Source of the DNA: Dysosmobacter sp.
Lineage (GTDB): Bacteria; Bacillota; Clostridia; Oscillospirales; Oscillospiraceae
Direction of reading: 5' to 3'
Length of the DNA stretch: 64,000 nucleotides
Assembly (NCBI GenBank): GCA_022778785.1
Contig: JALFSO010000033.1
Location: forward strand, 49,291 to 113,290
Shown: piece by piece, positions 1 to 7,663 of the stretch
How positions within the stretch are numbered: position 1 is the stretch's first letter
Layout: each line of letters opens with the position of its first letter
Notes under the pieces: generated by a model
What the model was told of the DNA's origin: nothing
Seen by the model: the letters and a program-made list of their open reading frames with translations, nothing else
Database searches by the model: none
Translations under genes and position numbers: made by a program

Positions 1-2
1 CG

Positions 3-155
3 GCGCCTAATCTGGAGGAAATTCTGAACCTGCTGGCGGGGCAGATCTCCAACGACGACATGGTGGAGATGACCTATCAGGTGGACGTGGAGGGCCGGAC
101 TGTGGACGACGTGGCCCATGAGTTCCTGGTCTCCCGGGGTTTTCTCAGCGAATAA
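3..155 (+). CDS. C-terminal end of an osmoprotectant (glycine betaine/choline-type) ABC substrate-binding protein, 5' truncated by window edge
   Basis: Only the last 50 residues are in the window, in the frame starting at base 3 and ending at TAA 153-155. The fragment has the helix-rich ending typical of the OpuAC/OpuCC-type substrate-binding domain: a segment LLAGQISNDDMVEMTYQVDV, then VAHEFLVSRGF just before the stop. Proteins of this family capture glycine betaine, choline or similar compatible solutes outside the cell, sometimes fused to the permease. The family call is from this C-terminal pattern alone, so fusion and substrate cannot be judged. The strong hairpin right after the stop shows this is the last gene of a plus-strand unit. 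Confidence 0.6.
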   Translation, partial: APNLEEILNLLAGQISNDDMVEMTYQVDVEGRTVDDVAHEFLVSRGFLSE

Positions 156-170
156 TATTATCGGATCATG

Positions 171-215
171 AAAACAGACGGGTGAGAGGCCTGCGCCTCT
201 CGCCCGTCTGTTTTG
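171..215. terminator. Bidirectional intrinsic terminator
   Basis: A 17 bp perfect stem (174-190 with 195-211, around a short CTGC-centred loop) is flanked by an A-run on the left and a T-run on the right. It therefore can stop the plus-strand transporter transcript and the minus-strand AraC transcript that converge here. Confidence 0.85.
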
Positions 216-1202
216 TTACGCTTTTTCGTCTTCCGTCCGTTTCCGCACGGGGCGGATATACTTGAAATACTGTCCGGGATCAAAATAGAAGTACATGATC
301 CGGCCGGGGGTGGTGTCCAGACAATAGCCGCTTCCGGAGAAGTCAAAGGATGCCATGGCCTGTTCAATCTTCTCCTCCACGGTGCGGTTCTCCTGCTCAT
401 AGTCAAAGGGGCCGTGTTCAAAGACGATATATTCTCCCTCGGGGATATCCGCCAGCAGCATCTGGGGCGGCACTTCGCCCTGATAACCGGCGGGAAGCCG
501 CACGCCCCAGCACTCCGTCCGGGGGATGCCCCAGTCACAGAGCCTTCCCCTGGGGTCGTTGATATAGGCCATGATCTGCCCGCTGCCGCAGTTCGCCTCG
601 CTGCCGCCGCTGTCGTCCAGCTTGCCCTTGATGCTGTCCAGCAGTCCGCAGACCGTCTCGTAGTCCTGGCCGGGGATCTGGTTCTGCTTCTGCCAGAAGT
701 CCCAGTAGCCGTTGCTCTCGTAGTTTTTCACGTGCAGGAATTTGTGCGCCGGGATGGTGATGAAATAGGTTTTCACGCCGTCCGCCGATTTGACCATGCC
801 GATCTCTCCCAGTCCGAAAAAGTAGCGGTCGAAGGGGTTGATCTTGGTGCGGAGGACCACCGGGCGGGGATCTCTCCGGTACTGGCTGGGGGTGACGCCG
901 TAGGTGTCCCGGAACGCTCTGGTAAAGGCCTCATGGGAGGAAAATCCGTAGTCCAGGGCGATGTCCAGAAAACTCCGTCGGCTGTCCCGCACCTCTTTCA
1001 GGGCGAAGGCCAGCTTCCGCCGCCGCAGATACTCCCGGAAGGACATGCCGGAGATCTCCCGGAATTTCCGGGTCATGTGGAATTCGGAATACCCCAGACG
1101 GCCGGAGAGGGCCCGCAGCGTCAGGGCCTCGTCCCGGTGCTCCCGGATACAGCGGTCGATCTCGTCCACCATGGCCTGGATCTGTCTCTGCCACTCGTAC
1201 AT
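216..1202 (-). CDS. AraC-family transcriptional regulator with a GyrI-like effector-binding domain
   Basis: About 328 residues. The first ~110 residues are an AraC/XylS double helix-turn-helix: LGYSEFHMTRKFREISGMSF, then the second HTH with ALDYGFSSHEAFTRAFRDTYGVTPSQYRR. The rest resembles the GyrI-like/integron-binding small-molecule domain found in SoxS/Rob-like regulators of this architecture (N-terminal HTH, C-terminal effector domain). The chosen ATG at 1202 has GAGGTGA nine bases upstream; a GTG four codons earlier (1214) overlaps that ribosome site and is less likely. No target can be named from the context. A TATACT -10-like box lies just upstream on the minus strand. It ends on the shared terminator at 171-215. 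Confidence 0.85.
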   Translation of the reverse strand: MYEWQRQIQAMVDEIDRCIREHRDEALTLRALSGRLGYSEFHMTRKFREISGMSFREYLRRRKLAFALKEVRDSRRSFLDIALDYGFSSHEAFTRAFRDTYGVTPSQYRRDPRPVVLRTKINPFDRYFFGLGEIGMVKSADGVKTYFITIPAHKFLHVKNYESNGYWDFWQKQNQIPGQDYETVCGLLDSIKGKLDDSGGSEANCGSGQIMAYINDPRGRLCDWGIPRTECWGVRLPAGYQGEVPPQMLLADIPEGEYIVFEHGPFDYEQENRTVEEKIEQAMASFDFSGSGYCLDTTPGRIMYFYFDPGQYFKYIRPVRKRTEDEKA

Positions 1203-1302
1203 CCGCCGATTCACCTCGCTTCAACTGCTCTGGGTACAGTATACCGGGTCCCGGAGACCGCCGCTTGATCCTGCTTGCGATCTTTGGAAAGGCGCAGGGC
1301 GG

Positions 1303-2457
1303 TCAGCGGTTTTTCCAGAACGCCTCGATCTCCTGCCGTGCGGCCTCCACGCTGCCCTGGGCGAAGCCGTTCCGTCCGCCGCCCCGGCCGTGGAGGGCGG
1401 CGTTGAGGGATTTCACCAGCGGCGCGATGTCTCCGCCGTCAGACCGCACCAGGGCGTAGCTGTATTTGCCGCCGTCCTCCCCGGCGAATACCGCCGCCAG
1501 ACCGCCGCACTCCTTTGCCACGGCGTCCGCCAGACGCCGCACCGCGTCGGAGGACATGGGAGAGCGGAACAGCAGCACGTCTCCCTGACCGGCGTATTCT
1601 TTTGCCGCCGCCAGATTGGCGGCCTCCTCCAGCTCCGCCATCCGCAGCTTCACGACGTGCAGCTCCGACAGGGTCCGCTCCACCGCCGCGGCGGTCTGAT
1701 CCGGCTTCACCGACAGGGCCTGGGCCACGGTGCGGTTCTGGTCGTAGACCGTGGAGAGGAACCGCAGAGCCCGCTGGCCGCAGAGGATCTCCATCCGCAC
1801 GCCCTCCCGGAACTTCTGGACGGACAGCACCTTCACCAGACCCACCTGTCCGGCCCGCAGCACATGGGTGCCGCAGCAGGCGCAGCAGTCCGCGCCGGGG
1901 AAGGTGACGATGCGCACCTGTCCCGTCAGCTCCTTCTTGCTGCGGTAGTCGATGGACTTCAGCTCCTCCCGGGAGGGATAGGCGATCTCCACCGGACGGT
2001 CCGCCCAGATGATCTCGTTGGCCTTCCGCTCCGCGTCCATGGCCTGCTCCCAGGAAATGTCCGTGTTGTAGTCGATGGTGACGGTGTCGGCGCCCATGTG
2101 GAAGCCCACGTTGTCGCAGTGATAGTCGGCGCACAGGATGCCGGAGATGATATGCTCGCCGGAGTGCTGCTGCATGTGGTCGAACCGCCGTGCCCAGTCG
2201 ATGCGGCCGGTGACGGTCTCCCCAATCTCCACTTTTTTATCCAGTGTGTGGAAAACCACGCCCTGTTTTTCGTGGACGTCCAGCACGCGGGCGTCTCCCA
2301 GAGTGCCGTGATCGGCGGGCTGTCCGCCGCCCTCCGGATAGAACGCGGTGCGGTCCAGCGTCACCAGAAAGCCGTTTTTGCCCGCCTCGCAAGACTGAAT
2401 CACGGCGGTGAATTCCGTCAGAAACGGGTTGGCGTAGTAGAGTTTTTCAGTTTCCAT
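1303..2457 (-). CDS. AlaX-type alanyl-tRNA editing protein with DHHA1 domain
   Basis: About 384 residues, long for AlaX. The N-terminal ~60 residues are the AlaRS-like beta barrel (start METEKLYY, FYPEGGGQPADHGTL). The zinc-binding editing site is visible as HMQQHSGEHIISG and, downstream, GADCCACCGTHV. The C-terminal ~150 residues fit DHHA1 (GGGRNGFAQGSV near the end). Family members hydrolyse Ser-tRNA(Ala) or Gly-tRNA(Ala) in trans in the cytoplasm. The start at 2457 is preferred over an upstream in-frame ATG because AAAGGAAG lies eight bases before it. The gene follows the membrane protein (ends 2477) by 19 bases, so co-transcription is likely. Confidence 0.9.
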   Translation of the reverse strand: METEKLYYANPFLTEFTAVIQSCEAGKNGFLVTLDRTAFYPEGGGQPADHGTLGDARVLDVHEKQGVVFHTLDKKVEIGETVTGRIDWARRFDHMQQHSGEHIISGILCADYHCDNVGFHMGADTVTIDYNTDISWEQAMDAERKANEIIWADRPVEIAYPSREELKSIDYRSKKELTGQVRIVTFPGADCCACCGTHVLRAGQVGLVKVLSVQKFREGVRMEILCGQRALRFLSTVYDQNRTVAQALSVKPDQTAAAVERTLSELHVVKLRMAELEEAANLAAAKEYAGQGDVLLFRSPMSSDAVRRLADAVAKECGGLAAVFAGEDGGKYSYALVRSDGGDIAPLVKSLNAALHGRGGGRNGFAQGSVEAARQEIEAFWKNR

Positions 2458-2476
2458 GTGGAAAACTTCCTTTCGT

Positions 2477-3391
2477 TTATAAGATCGACACCACAAAGCG
2501 CCAGATGGGTTCCATGAGATACCAGCCCATCAGGGCGGAGCAGATGTTGGCGGTAAGGCCGTAGGCCGTGGCCCGGCGTTTGGACCGGCCTGTGAGATAC
2601 CGCCGGTACAGCAGGATCTCCGCAAGGGCAATGGCGATCTCCGCCGGGACGAACAGCAGGAAGTACCCGAAGCCCACGCCGTTCTGCACCGCCTGGATAC
2701 TGAAGTACAGGGAGAGTCCGCCCTGAGTCACCAGATTCGTCAGCAGAAACGGCTTCCAGTTTCGCTTCCAGGAGTAGCCGAAGGCCAGCAGGAGCAGTCC
2801 CTCCGCCAGCAGCGTGGGCAGGCAGGTACACAGAAACTGCACCGCATAGCCCATCCAGGCGGGCGGGACGGAGACGGTCTTGATCTCCCAGTCCACCGTG
2901 ACGGAGGATTGGAGGGCGGCGCGGAGATAAGTGCCGGAGACCCAGGTATCCCCGCTCTCCGTGGCGATGACAATGCGGTAGGTGCGGGGGACGCCTACAT
3001 AGCCGAAGGTGTGGAGCGGATCGCCGCCGGCGTCCACGTCCTCCGGATAGAGCTGGCCCCACATAGGCGCGCCGCCGGTGCCCTCCGCCGTGCAGGCGTG
3101 CCAGCCGTCCGGCACCGCCGCCCGCAGGGCGTCCAGCAGGTCTTCATTCAGAGCGGCGGCCTCCTCGTCAGAATAGCTCCAGTCCAGACCGCTGTAGGGG
3201 GAATTGCCATCGCCGTAGGTGTAGTCCTCGTACTCACCCTCTGCCAGCAGGTCCAGATAGTACAGCTCCTCCGGAGCGTGTTCCACCCGGACGGTGAGCT
3301 GGGGCTTCGGCCCCATGTCGGCGGAGGCGAATACCGTCAATACCGCGCAGGAGAGAGTGAGCAGGACAAAGACGCGCAGAGAGTTCTTCAT
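2477..3391 (-). CDS. Secreted-domain/four-TM membrane protein of unknown function
   Basis: About 304 residues. It begins with a signal sequence (MKNSLRVFVLLTLSCAVLTV...ASA), continues with ~150 residues of acidic, Tyr/Asp-rich extracytoplasmic sequence (EGEYEDYTYGDGNSPYSGLD), and ends with about four hydrophobic segments from PPAWMGYAVQFLCTCLPTLL onward separated by basic loops (YSWKRN, RRYLTGRSKRR). I do not recognise the family. The ATG at 3391 has AAAGGAG upstream; 15 extra upstream codons are rejected for lack of a ribosome site. It sits between a GNAT gene and the AlaX gene on the same strand, but nothing links its job to tRNA editing. Confidence 0.7.
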   Translation of the reverse strand: MKNSLRVFVLLTLSCAVLTVFASADMGPKPQLTVRVEHAPEELYYLDLLAEGEYEDYTYGDGNSPYSGLDWSYSDEEAAALNEDLLDALRAAVPDGWHACTAEGTGGAPMWGQLYPEDVDAGGDPLHTFGYVGVPRTYRIVIATESGDTWVSGTYLRAALQSSVTVDWEIKTVSVPPAWMGYAVQFLCTCLPTLLAEGLLLLAFGYSWKRNWKPFLLTNLVTQGGLSLYFSIQAVQNGVGFGYFLLFVPAEIAIALAEILLYRRYLTGRSKRRATAYGLTANICSALMGWYLMEPIWRFVVSIL

Positions 3392-3466
3392 TGCAGACTC
3401 CTTTCCGGATCCTGTTGATCCGCAGGTGATATCCATTCCTGTTCCGCGGCGTCCGGCAGCAGAGCT

Positions 3467-4231
3467 TCACCAGTCCGTGATCTCAAAGGCCGTGTAGGGG
3501 TGGTCCAGCCGGTAGCCCAGCTGCTCCGCCAGCGCCAGGGACGCCGCCGTGTGGGCGTCCCAGCTGGGATACAGCCCCCGGTCCAGACACTCCAGGATCA
3601 GCCGTGCCCCGCAGGCCCGGGCCAGCCCACGGCGCTGATGATCCGGACGGGTGTCGATCTCAATCTCAATGCCCTCCCGGTAACGGGAAAAGGAGGAGGC
3701 CCCGGAAACAGGCTCCTCACCCAATAAGACGCAAAAGCCCAGCCCAAGGTGACAGAACTGCTCCCAACTGCTAAACTGCCCCAGCAGGTCCCGACTCCAC
3801 TCCATTTTACTACACTGATCGTATAATTTGCGGTCAATATTGCGGATCGTATAAGGATTCGGCAGGGAATCCGCCAGGACCCGCAGCCGCTCCGGGGAAA
3901 AGGACGGCTCTTTTTTCGTGGCGTACCGGGTGAATCGCCGGACCCGGGTTCCATAGATCTCTTCCATACATGCGGCCCATGCGTCATTTTGGGGGATCAG
4001 TAGGGCGTAGGGCTTCCGGTGTTCCGGCGGACGGAAGCCCGCCAGCTCTCGGTCCGGCGCACCGGCGAAGAAGCAGAAGTCCCCCAGATGGGCCATGGCG
4101 CTTCGGGGCCGGTCATGGTCGTCGCCCCAGACCTCCCCCATGACGCCCTCCAGACAGGACCAGAGGATGGTCTCCGGCCAGTCCCCGAACAGGGGCGCGG
4201 CCAGGCCGGGCTGGTTCAGACGGCAGATCAT
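3467..4231 (-). CDS. GNAT-family N-acetyltransferase (GNAT_acetyltran/ZmaR-like)
   Basis: About 254 residues. The C-terminal half carries the acetyl-CoA binding pattern of GNAT enzymes: IEIEIDTRPDHQRRGLARAC (the Q/R-x-x-G-x-A loop) followed by a helix and SWDAHTAASLALAEQLGY, which is the usual GNAT motif B. The long N-terminal half (WGDDHDRPRSAMAHLGDFCF) fits the larger 'GNAT acetyltransferase' subfamily rather than small RimI-like enzymes. Substrate unknown. Its ATG (4229-4231) overlaps the TGA of the upstream GH3 gene in an ATGA junction with GGAGGGATTG upstream, so the two are translationally coupled. Confidence 0.75.
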   Translation of the reverse strand: MICRLNQPGLAAPLFGDWPETILWSCLEGVMGEVWGDDHDRPRSAMAHLGDFCFFAGAPDRELAGFRPPEHRKPYALLIPQNDAWAACMEEIYGTRVRRFTRYATKKEPSFSPERLRVLADSLPNPYTIRNIDRKLYDQCSKMEWSRDLLGQFSSWEQFCHLGLGFCVLLGEEPVSGASSFSRYREGIEIEIDTRPDHQRRGLARACGARLILECLDRGLYPSWDAHTAASLALAEQLGYRLDHPYTAFEITDW

Positions 4232-5409
4232 ATCAATCCCTCCAACAGACCCAGGGCCTGCTTCCACGCCAGCACCCGGCGGCAGGCGGTGTCGATGACC
4301 GCCTCGTCCAGGGTACCGCTTTCCACCGCTTCAATGACCTTGGGGATCTGGGTGCGGTAGTCCGTGGTGACCACCATGTCGTTTCCGGCCTGAATGGCCA
4401 TCACCGCCACGGCACCGTCGGCGGCGTAGGCCGCCACCGCGTCCATGGCCAGATCGTCGGTCATGGCCACGCCGTCAAAGCCCAGCTCCCGCAGGAGGTC
4501 GTGGACGGCGGGGGACAGGGAGGCGGGCAGATCCGGGTCCATGCACTCCACAATGTTGTGGGACACCAGCACGGCGGTCTTTCCCGCGTCGCTGTCCCCC
4601 AGTTGAAAGGGCAGGAGGTCCGAGGCTGCAAAGGTCTCCATGGGCCGCTGGTCCACGGCGATGCCGGTGTGGGTGTCCGCGTTGTTCCCGTAGCCGGGAA
4701 AGTGCTTCAGGACGCTGCCCATGCCGTCGCCGTTCATCACGTCCACCACGGCGCGGACGTACTCCGCTGTGGCGGCGGCGTCCTGGCCGAAGGCCCGGCG
4801 GTGAATGAAGTCACTGGAGCTGGTGGACACGTCCGCCACCGGCGCGAAGTTCACGTTGATGCCCAGGGCCGAGAGGAGGCGGTCCTTCTCCCCGGTGTCC
4901 CGCCGGATGGCGTCCAGTCCGCCGTCGGCGAAAAGGGCCTGGGGAGAGCGGAATTTCGACGCCCGCAGATGGGGATTGGAGCTGACCCGCACCACGGTGC
5001 CGCCTTCCTCGTCCACGCCGATGAGCAGGGGGATGGCGGCGGTGTCCTGATAGGCGGCGATGGTCTGGATGACGTCGTTGGCGGTTTTGTCCTTGAAATC
5101 CCGGCCAAAGAGAAGATAGCCCCCCAGATGATAGGTCTCCACGTCCTCCACGGCGTTTTCCGCTGGACAGCGGACGAAGAACAGCTGCCCCACCTTCTCC
5201 GGCAGGGTCATGCCATCCAAAAGGGATTGCAGGGCGTCCGCCTCCGATTTTTCCGGAACGGCGATGTCCGGCTCCGCCGGGGATACCGCGGCAGAGGAGG
5301 CGGCAGGCGCCGGGGCGGAGGCGGACGATGCGGGCGCGCTATCCGGGGTACCGCAGGCGGTGAGGACAAACAGACATAGAGCGGCCAGCGCCGCGGAAAA
5401 ATGTCTCAT
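4228..5409 (-). CDS. Glycoside hydrolase family 3 lipoprotein (beta-N-acetylhexosaminidase, NagZ-like)
   Basis: About 393 residues. MRHFSAALAALCLFVLTACG is a lipoprotein signal peptide with the lipobox LTAC, followed by an Ala/Ser/Pro linker. The GH3 N-terminal barrel is shown by GVDEEGGTVVRVS, a conserved KHFPGYG-N-D-H block (LKHFPGYGNNADTHTGI) and GVAMTDDLAMDA, which holds the aspartate nucleophile of NagZ-like enzymes. Such enzymes release GlcNAc from muropeptides; this one would act at the outer face of the membrane. The start at 5409 has GGAGGG upstream. The open frame continues back into a duplicated fragment of aspS (5514-5566), which I treat as non-coding for this gene. Confidence 0.88.
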   Translation of the reverse strand: MRHFSAALAALCLFVLTACGTPDSAPASSASAPAPAASSAAVSPAEPDIAVPEKSEADALQSLLDGMTLPEKVGQLFFVRCPAENAVEDVETYHLGGYLLFGRDFKDKTANDVIQTIAAYQDTAAIPLLIGVDEEGGTVVRVSSNPHLRASKFRSPQALFADGGLDAIRRDTGEKDRLLSALGINVNFAPVADVSTSSSDFIHRRAFGQDAAATAEYVRAVVDVMNGDGMGSVLKHFPGYGNNADTHTGIAVDQRPMETFAASDLLPFQLGDSDAGKTAVLVSHNIVECMDPDLPASLSPAVHDLLRELGFDGVAMTDDLAMDAVAAYAADGAVAVMAIQAGNDMVVTTDYRTQIPKVIEAVESGTLDEAVIDTACRRVLAWKQALGLLEGLI

Positions 5410-5458
5410 AGTACCCTCCGTTTTCAAGCTTGATGGGTATAGTTTACCATAGGGTGTG

Positions 5459-5496
5459 GAAAAAGAAAAGACGCGGCGCATCAACGCGCCGCGTCT
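5459..5496 (-). terminator. Intrinsic terminator downstream of the aspS region
   Basis: An 11 bp perfect stem (AGACGCGGCGC, 5469-5479, with 5486-5496) is followed on the minus strand by a T-rich run. It lies beyond the duplicated aspS end and just before the GH3 gene. Confidence 0.8.
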
Positions 5497-5513
5497 GGTT
5501 TTCCGTATGGCTG

Positions 5514-5788
5514 ATTCCTCGGGCTTCACCAGGGCAATGTGCAGCTCGTCCAACTGCTTCTGGGTGTTCCCCAAAAGGCGGGCCTTTTGGGGAACCCTGA
5601 TGATTAAAATTGCTCGGCGGAAATGAATTCCGCCTCCGCCAAGGTTTTGCCTGACAGCAAAACGCTTGGACGCGCCGGACGGCGCGGCTCACCAAAGGCT
5701 CGCGCGAGGTCACCGTGGAAACGGGTATAAACTTTATTCCTCGGGCTTCACCAGGGCGATGTGCAGTTCGTCCAGCTGTTTTTGTGTG
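5514..5788. repeat. Duplicated aspS 3' end flanking a ~170 bp hairpin-rich insert
   Basis: Bases 5514-5566 and 5736-5788 are 53 bp direct copies of the aspS 3' end with six differences. All six are synonymous in the frame TQKQLDELHIALVKPEE. Only the 5736 copy carries the working stop codon (GAA TAA); the other reads GAA TCA and runs on. Between them, 5567-5735 holds a 13 bp perfect hairpin (TTCCCCAAAAGGC at 5567-5579 with its complement) and smaller palindromes. Confidence 0.8.
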
Positions 5789-7509
5789 ACCTCGCTGGGG
5801 GCGCCCATCATCACGTCCTGGGCGTTCTTGTTCATGGGGAAGGGAATGATCTCCCGGATGGAGTCCTCGCCGGCCAGCAGCATCACCATGCGGTCCACGC
5901 CCGGGGCGATACCGGCATGGGGGGGCGCACCGTAGGTGAAGGCGTTGTACATGGCGGGGAACTTTGCCTTCACGTCGTCCTCACCCAGACGGACCAGCTC
6001 AAAGGCCTTGATCATGATCTCCGGATCGTGGTTCCGGACGGCGCCGGAGCTGAGCTCCACGCCGTTGCACACCAGATCGTACTGGTCGGCGGTGATGCTC
6101 AGGGGATCGATCTCGCCCCGCTCCGCCTTCAGCAGCACGTCCAGGCCGCCCGCGGGCATGGAGAACGGGTTGTGGCAGAACTCCAGCTCACCAGACTCGT
6201 CGCCGATCTCATACATGGGGAAGTCCACGATCCAGCAGAAGGCGTACTGCTCCTTGTCCATGTGGCCGGGGACAGCGGCGCCCAGGGTCTTCACCAGCAC
6301 ACCGGCGGTCTTCTGAGCGGCGGGCAGCTTTCCGGCGGACAGGGCCACGAAATCGTTGGGCTTCAGGCCCAGGGCGGAGACCACGGCGTCCTTGGTGGGG
6401 GAGACGAACTTGGCGATGCCGCCCACGATCTCGCCCTTCTCGTCCAGGCGGAACCAGTAGGGCTTGCCGCCGGAGACGACCTCCACGTCCGCCAGGGTCT
6501 TGTCGATGAACTTCCGGGTCTCATGGAAATCGCTGACCACAACGGCCTTCACCACATTGCCCTCGAAGGGACCGAAGCCGCAGCCGCCCAGGACCTCCGT
6601 TACGTCCTGCACCGTCAGATCGATGCGCAGGTCCGGCTTGTCGGAGCCATATTTCTCCATGGCCACGGTGTAAGGGATGCGCTGGAAGGGGGCTTCGCTG
6701 GCCCGGTCATAGGTGCCGTACTTGGCGAAGATGGGAGGCAGCACGTCCTCCAGAACGGCGAACACGTCCTCCTGGGTGGCAAAGGCCATCTCCATATCCA
6801 GCTGGTAGAACTCGCCGGGAGAGCGGTCGGCTCGGGCGTCCTCGTCCCGGAAGCAGGGGGCGATCTGGAAGTAGCGGTCGAAGCCGGAGGTCATCAGCAG
6901 CTGCTTGAACTGCTGGGGCGCCTGGGGCAGGGCGTAGAACTTGCCGGGATGGTTCCGGGCGGGCACCAGATAGTCCCGGGCGCCCTCGGGGGAGGAGGCG
7001 GTCAGGATGGGAGTGGTGATCTCCAGGAAGCCGTGCTCCGTCATGGCCTGCCGCAGGGCGGAGACCACGTTGCACCGCAGAATGATGTTCTTCTTGACGG
7101 CGGGATTCCGCAGGTCCAGATAGCGGTACTTCAGACGTTGGGCCTCGTCGGCCTCCCGGCTGCGGTTGATCTGGAAGGGCAGCTCATTGTGCTGGCAGCG
7201 GCCCAGGATCTCCACGGTCTCGGGGACCACCTCGATGTCGCCGGTGGGGAGCTTGGGGTTCTTGCTGTCCCGCTCCCGGACGGTGCCGGTGACGGCAATG
7301 GTGGACTCCTTGGTGATGGCCTTGAACTTGGCTACCATCTCCTCGGTGTCCGCCACGATCTGGGTGGTGCCGTAGAAGTCCCGCAGCACCACAAAGGCCA
7401 GGCTGGCGGACACCACTCGGACGTTCTCCATCCAGCCGGACAGCTGGACGTGCTTGCCTGCGTCAGAGAGCCGCAGCTCCCCGCAGGTGTGAGTTCGATT
7501 CTGCATCAT
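5734..7509 (-). CDS. aspS: Aspartyl-tRNA synthetase
   Basis: 591 residues, the usual bacterial length. Visible parts in order: the N-terminal OB-fold anticodon-binding domain (VQ-like SGWMENVRVVSASLAFVVLRD), class II motif 2 in FYALPQAPQQFKQLLMTSGF and FRDEDARADRSPGEFYQLDMEM, the bacterial GAD insertion (VALSAGKLPAAQKTAGVLV), and class II motif 3 at the C-terminus (GAPPHAGIAPGVDRMVMLL). It charges tRNA-Asp in the cytoplasm. The start MMQNRTHTCGEL follows AAAGGAAC. A T-box leader with an Asp specifier lies ~3.3 kb upstream on the same strand, with two SLH genes in between. The 3' end is duplicated (5514-5566). Confidence 0.97.
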   Translation of the reverse strand: MMQNRTHTCGELRLSDAGKHVQLSGWMENVRVVSASLAFVVLRDFYGTTQIVADTEEMVAKFKAITKESTIAVTGTVRERDSKNPKLPTGDIEVVPETVEILGRCQHNELPFQINRSREADEAQRLKYRYLDLRNPAVKKNIILRCNVVSALRQAMTEHGFLEITTPILTASSPEGARDYLVPARNHPGKFYALPQAPQQFKQLLMTSGFDRYFQIAPCFRDEDARADRSPGEFYQLDMEMAFATQEDVFAVLEDVLPPIFAKYGTYDRASEAPFQRIPYTVAMEKYGSDKPDLRIDLTVQDVTEVLGGCGFGPFEGNVVKAVVVSDFHETRKFIDKTLADVEVVSGGKPYWFRLDEKGEIVGGIAKFVSPTKDAVVSALGLKPNDFVALSAGKLPAAQKTAGVLVKTLGAAVPGHMDKEQYAFCWIVDFPMYEIGDESGELEFCHNPFSMPAGGLDVLLKAERGEIDPLSITADQYDLVCNGVELSSGAVRNHDPEIMIKAFELVRLGEDDVKAKFPAMYNAFTYGAPPHAGIAPGVDRMVMLLAGEDSIREIIPFPMNKNAQDVMMGAPSEVTQKQLDELHIALVKPEE

Positions 7510-7663
7510 AGTTGGTTGTTCCTTTCTGTATGTGAAGTGGTAAGCGTTCTATCTGACAACAGGAGGGGCGGCGGGCCGGTCTTCAACAGGATGGCCCGTT
7601 TCCCGTCCTTTCATCACGATGGGGGAAGTGCCGCGCTTCCGCAGGGCTTCGCGCGGCAGGCAA

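Noticed and set aside
724-738. TTTTTCACGTGCAGG, resembling parS
   Set aside because: Only half of the palindrome matches and it lies inside the AraC coding region.
5410-5574. Upstream extension of the GH3 gene into the aspS duplicate
   Set aside because: It crosses the terminator at 5459-5496; the lipoprotein signal begins at the ATG with its own ribosome site at 5409.
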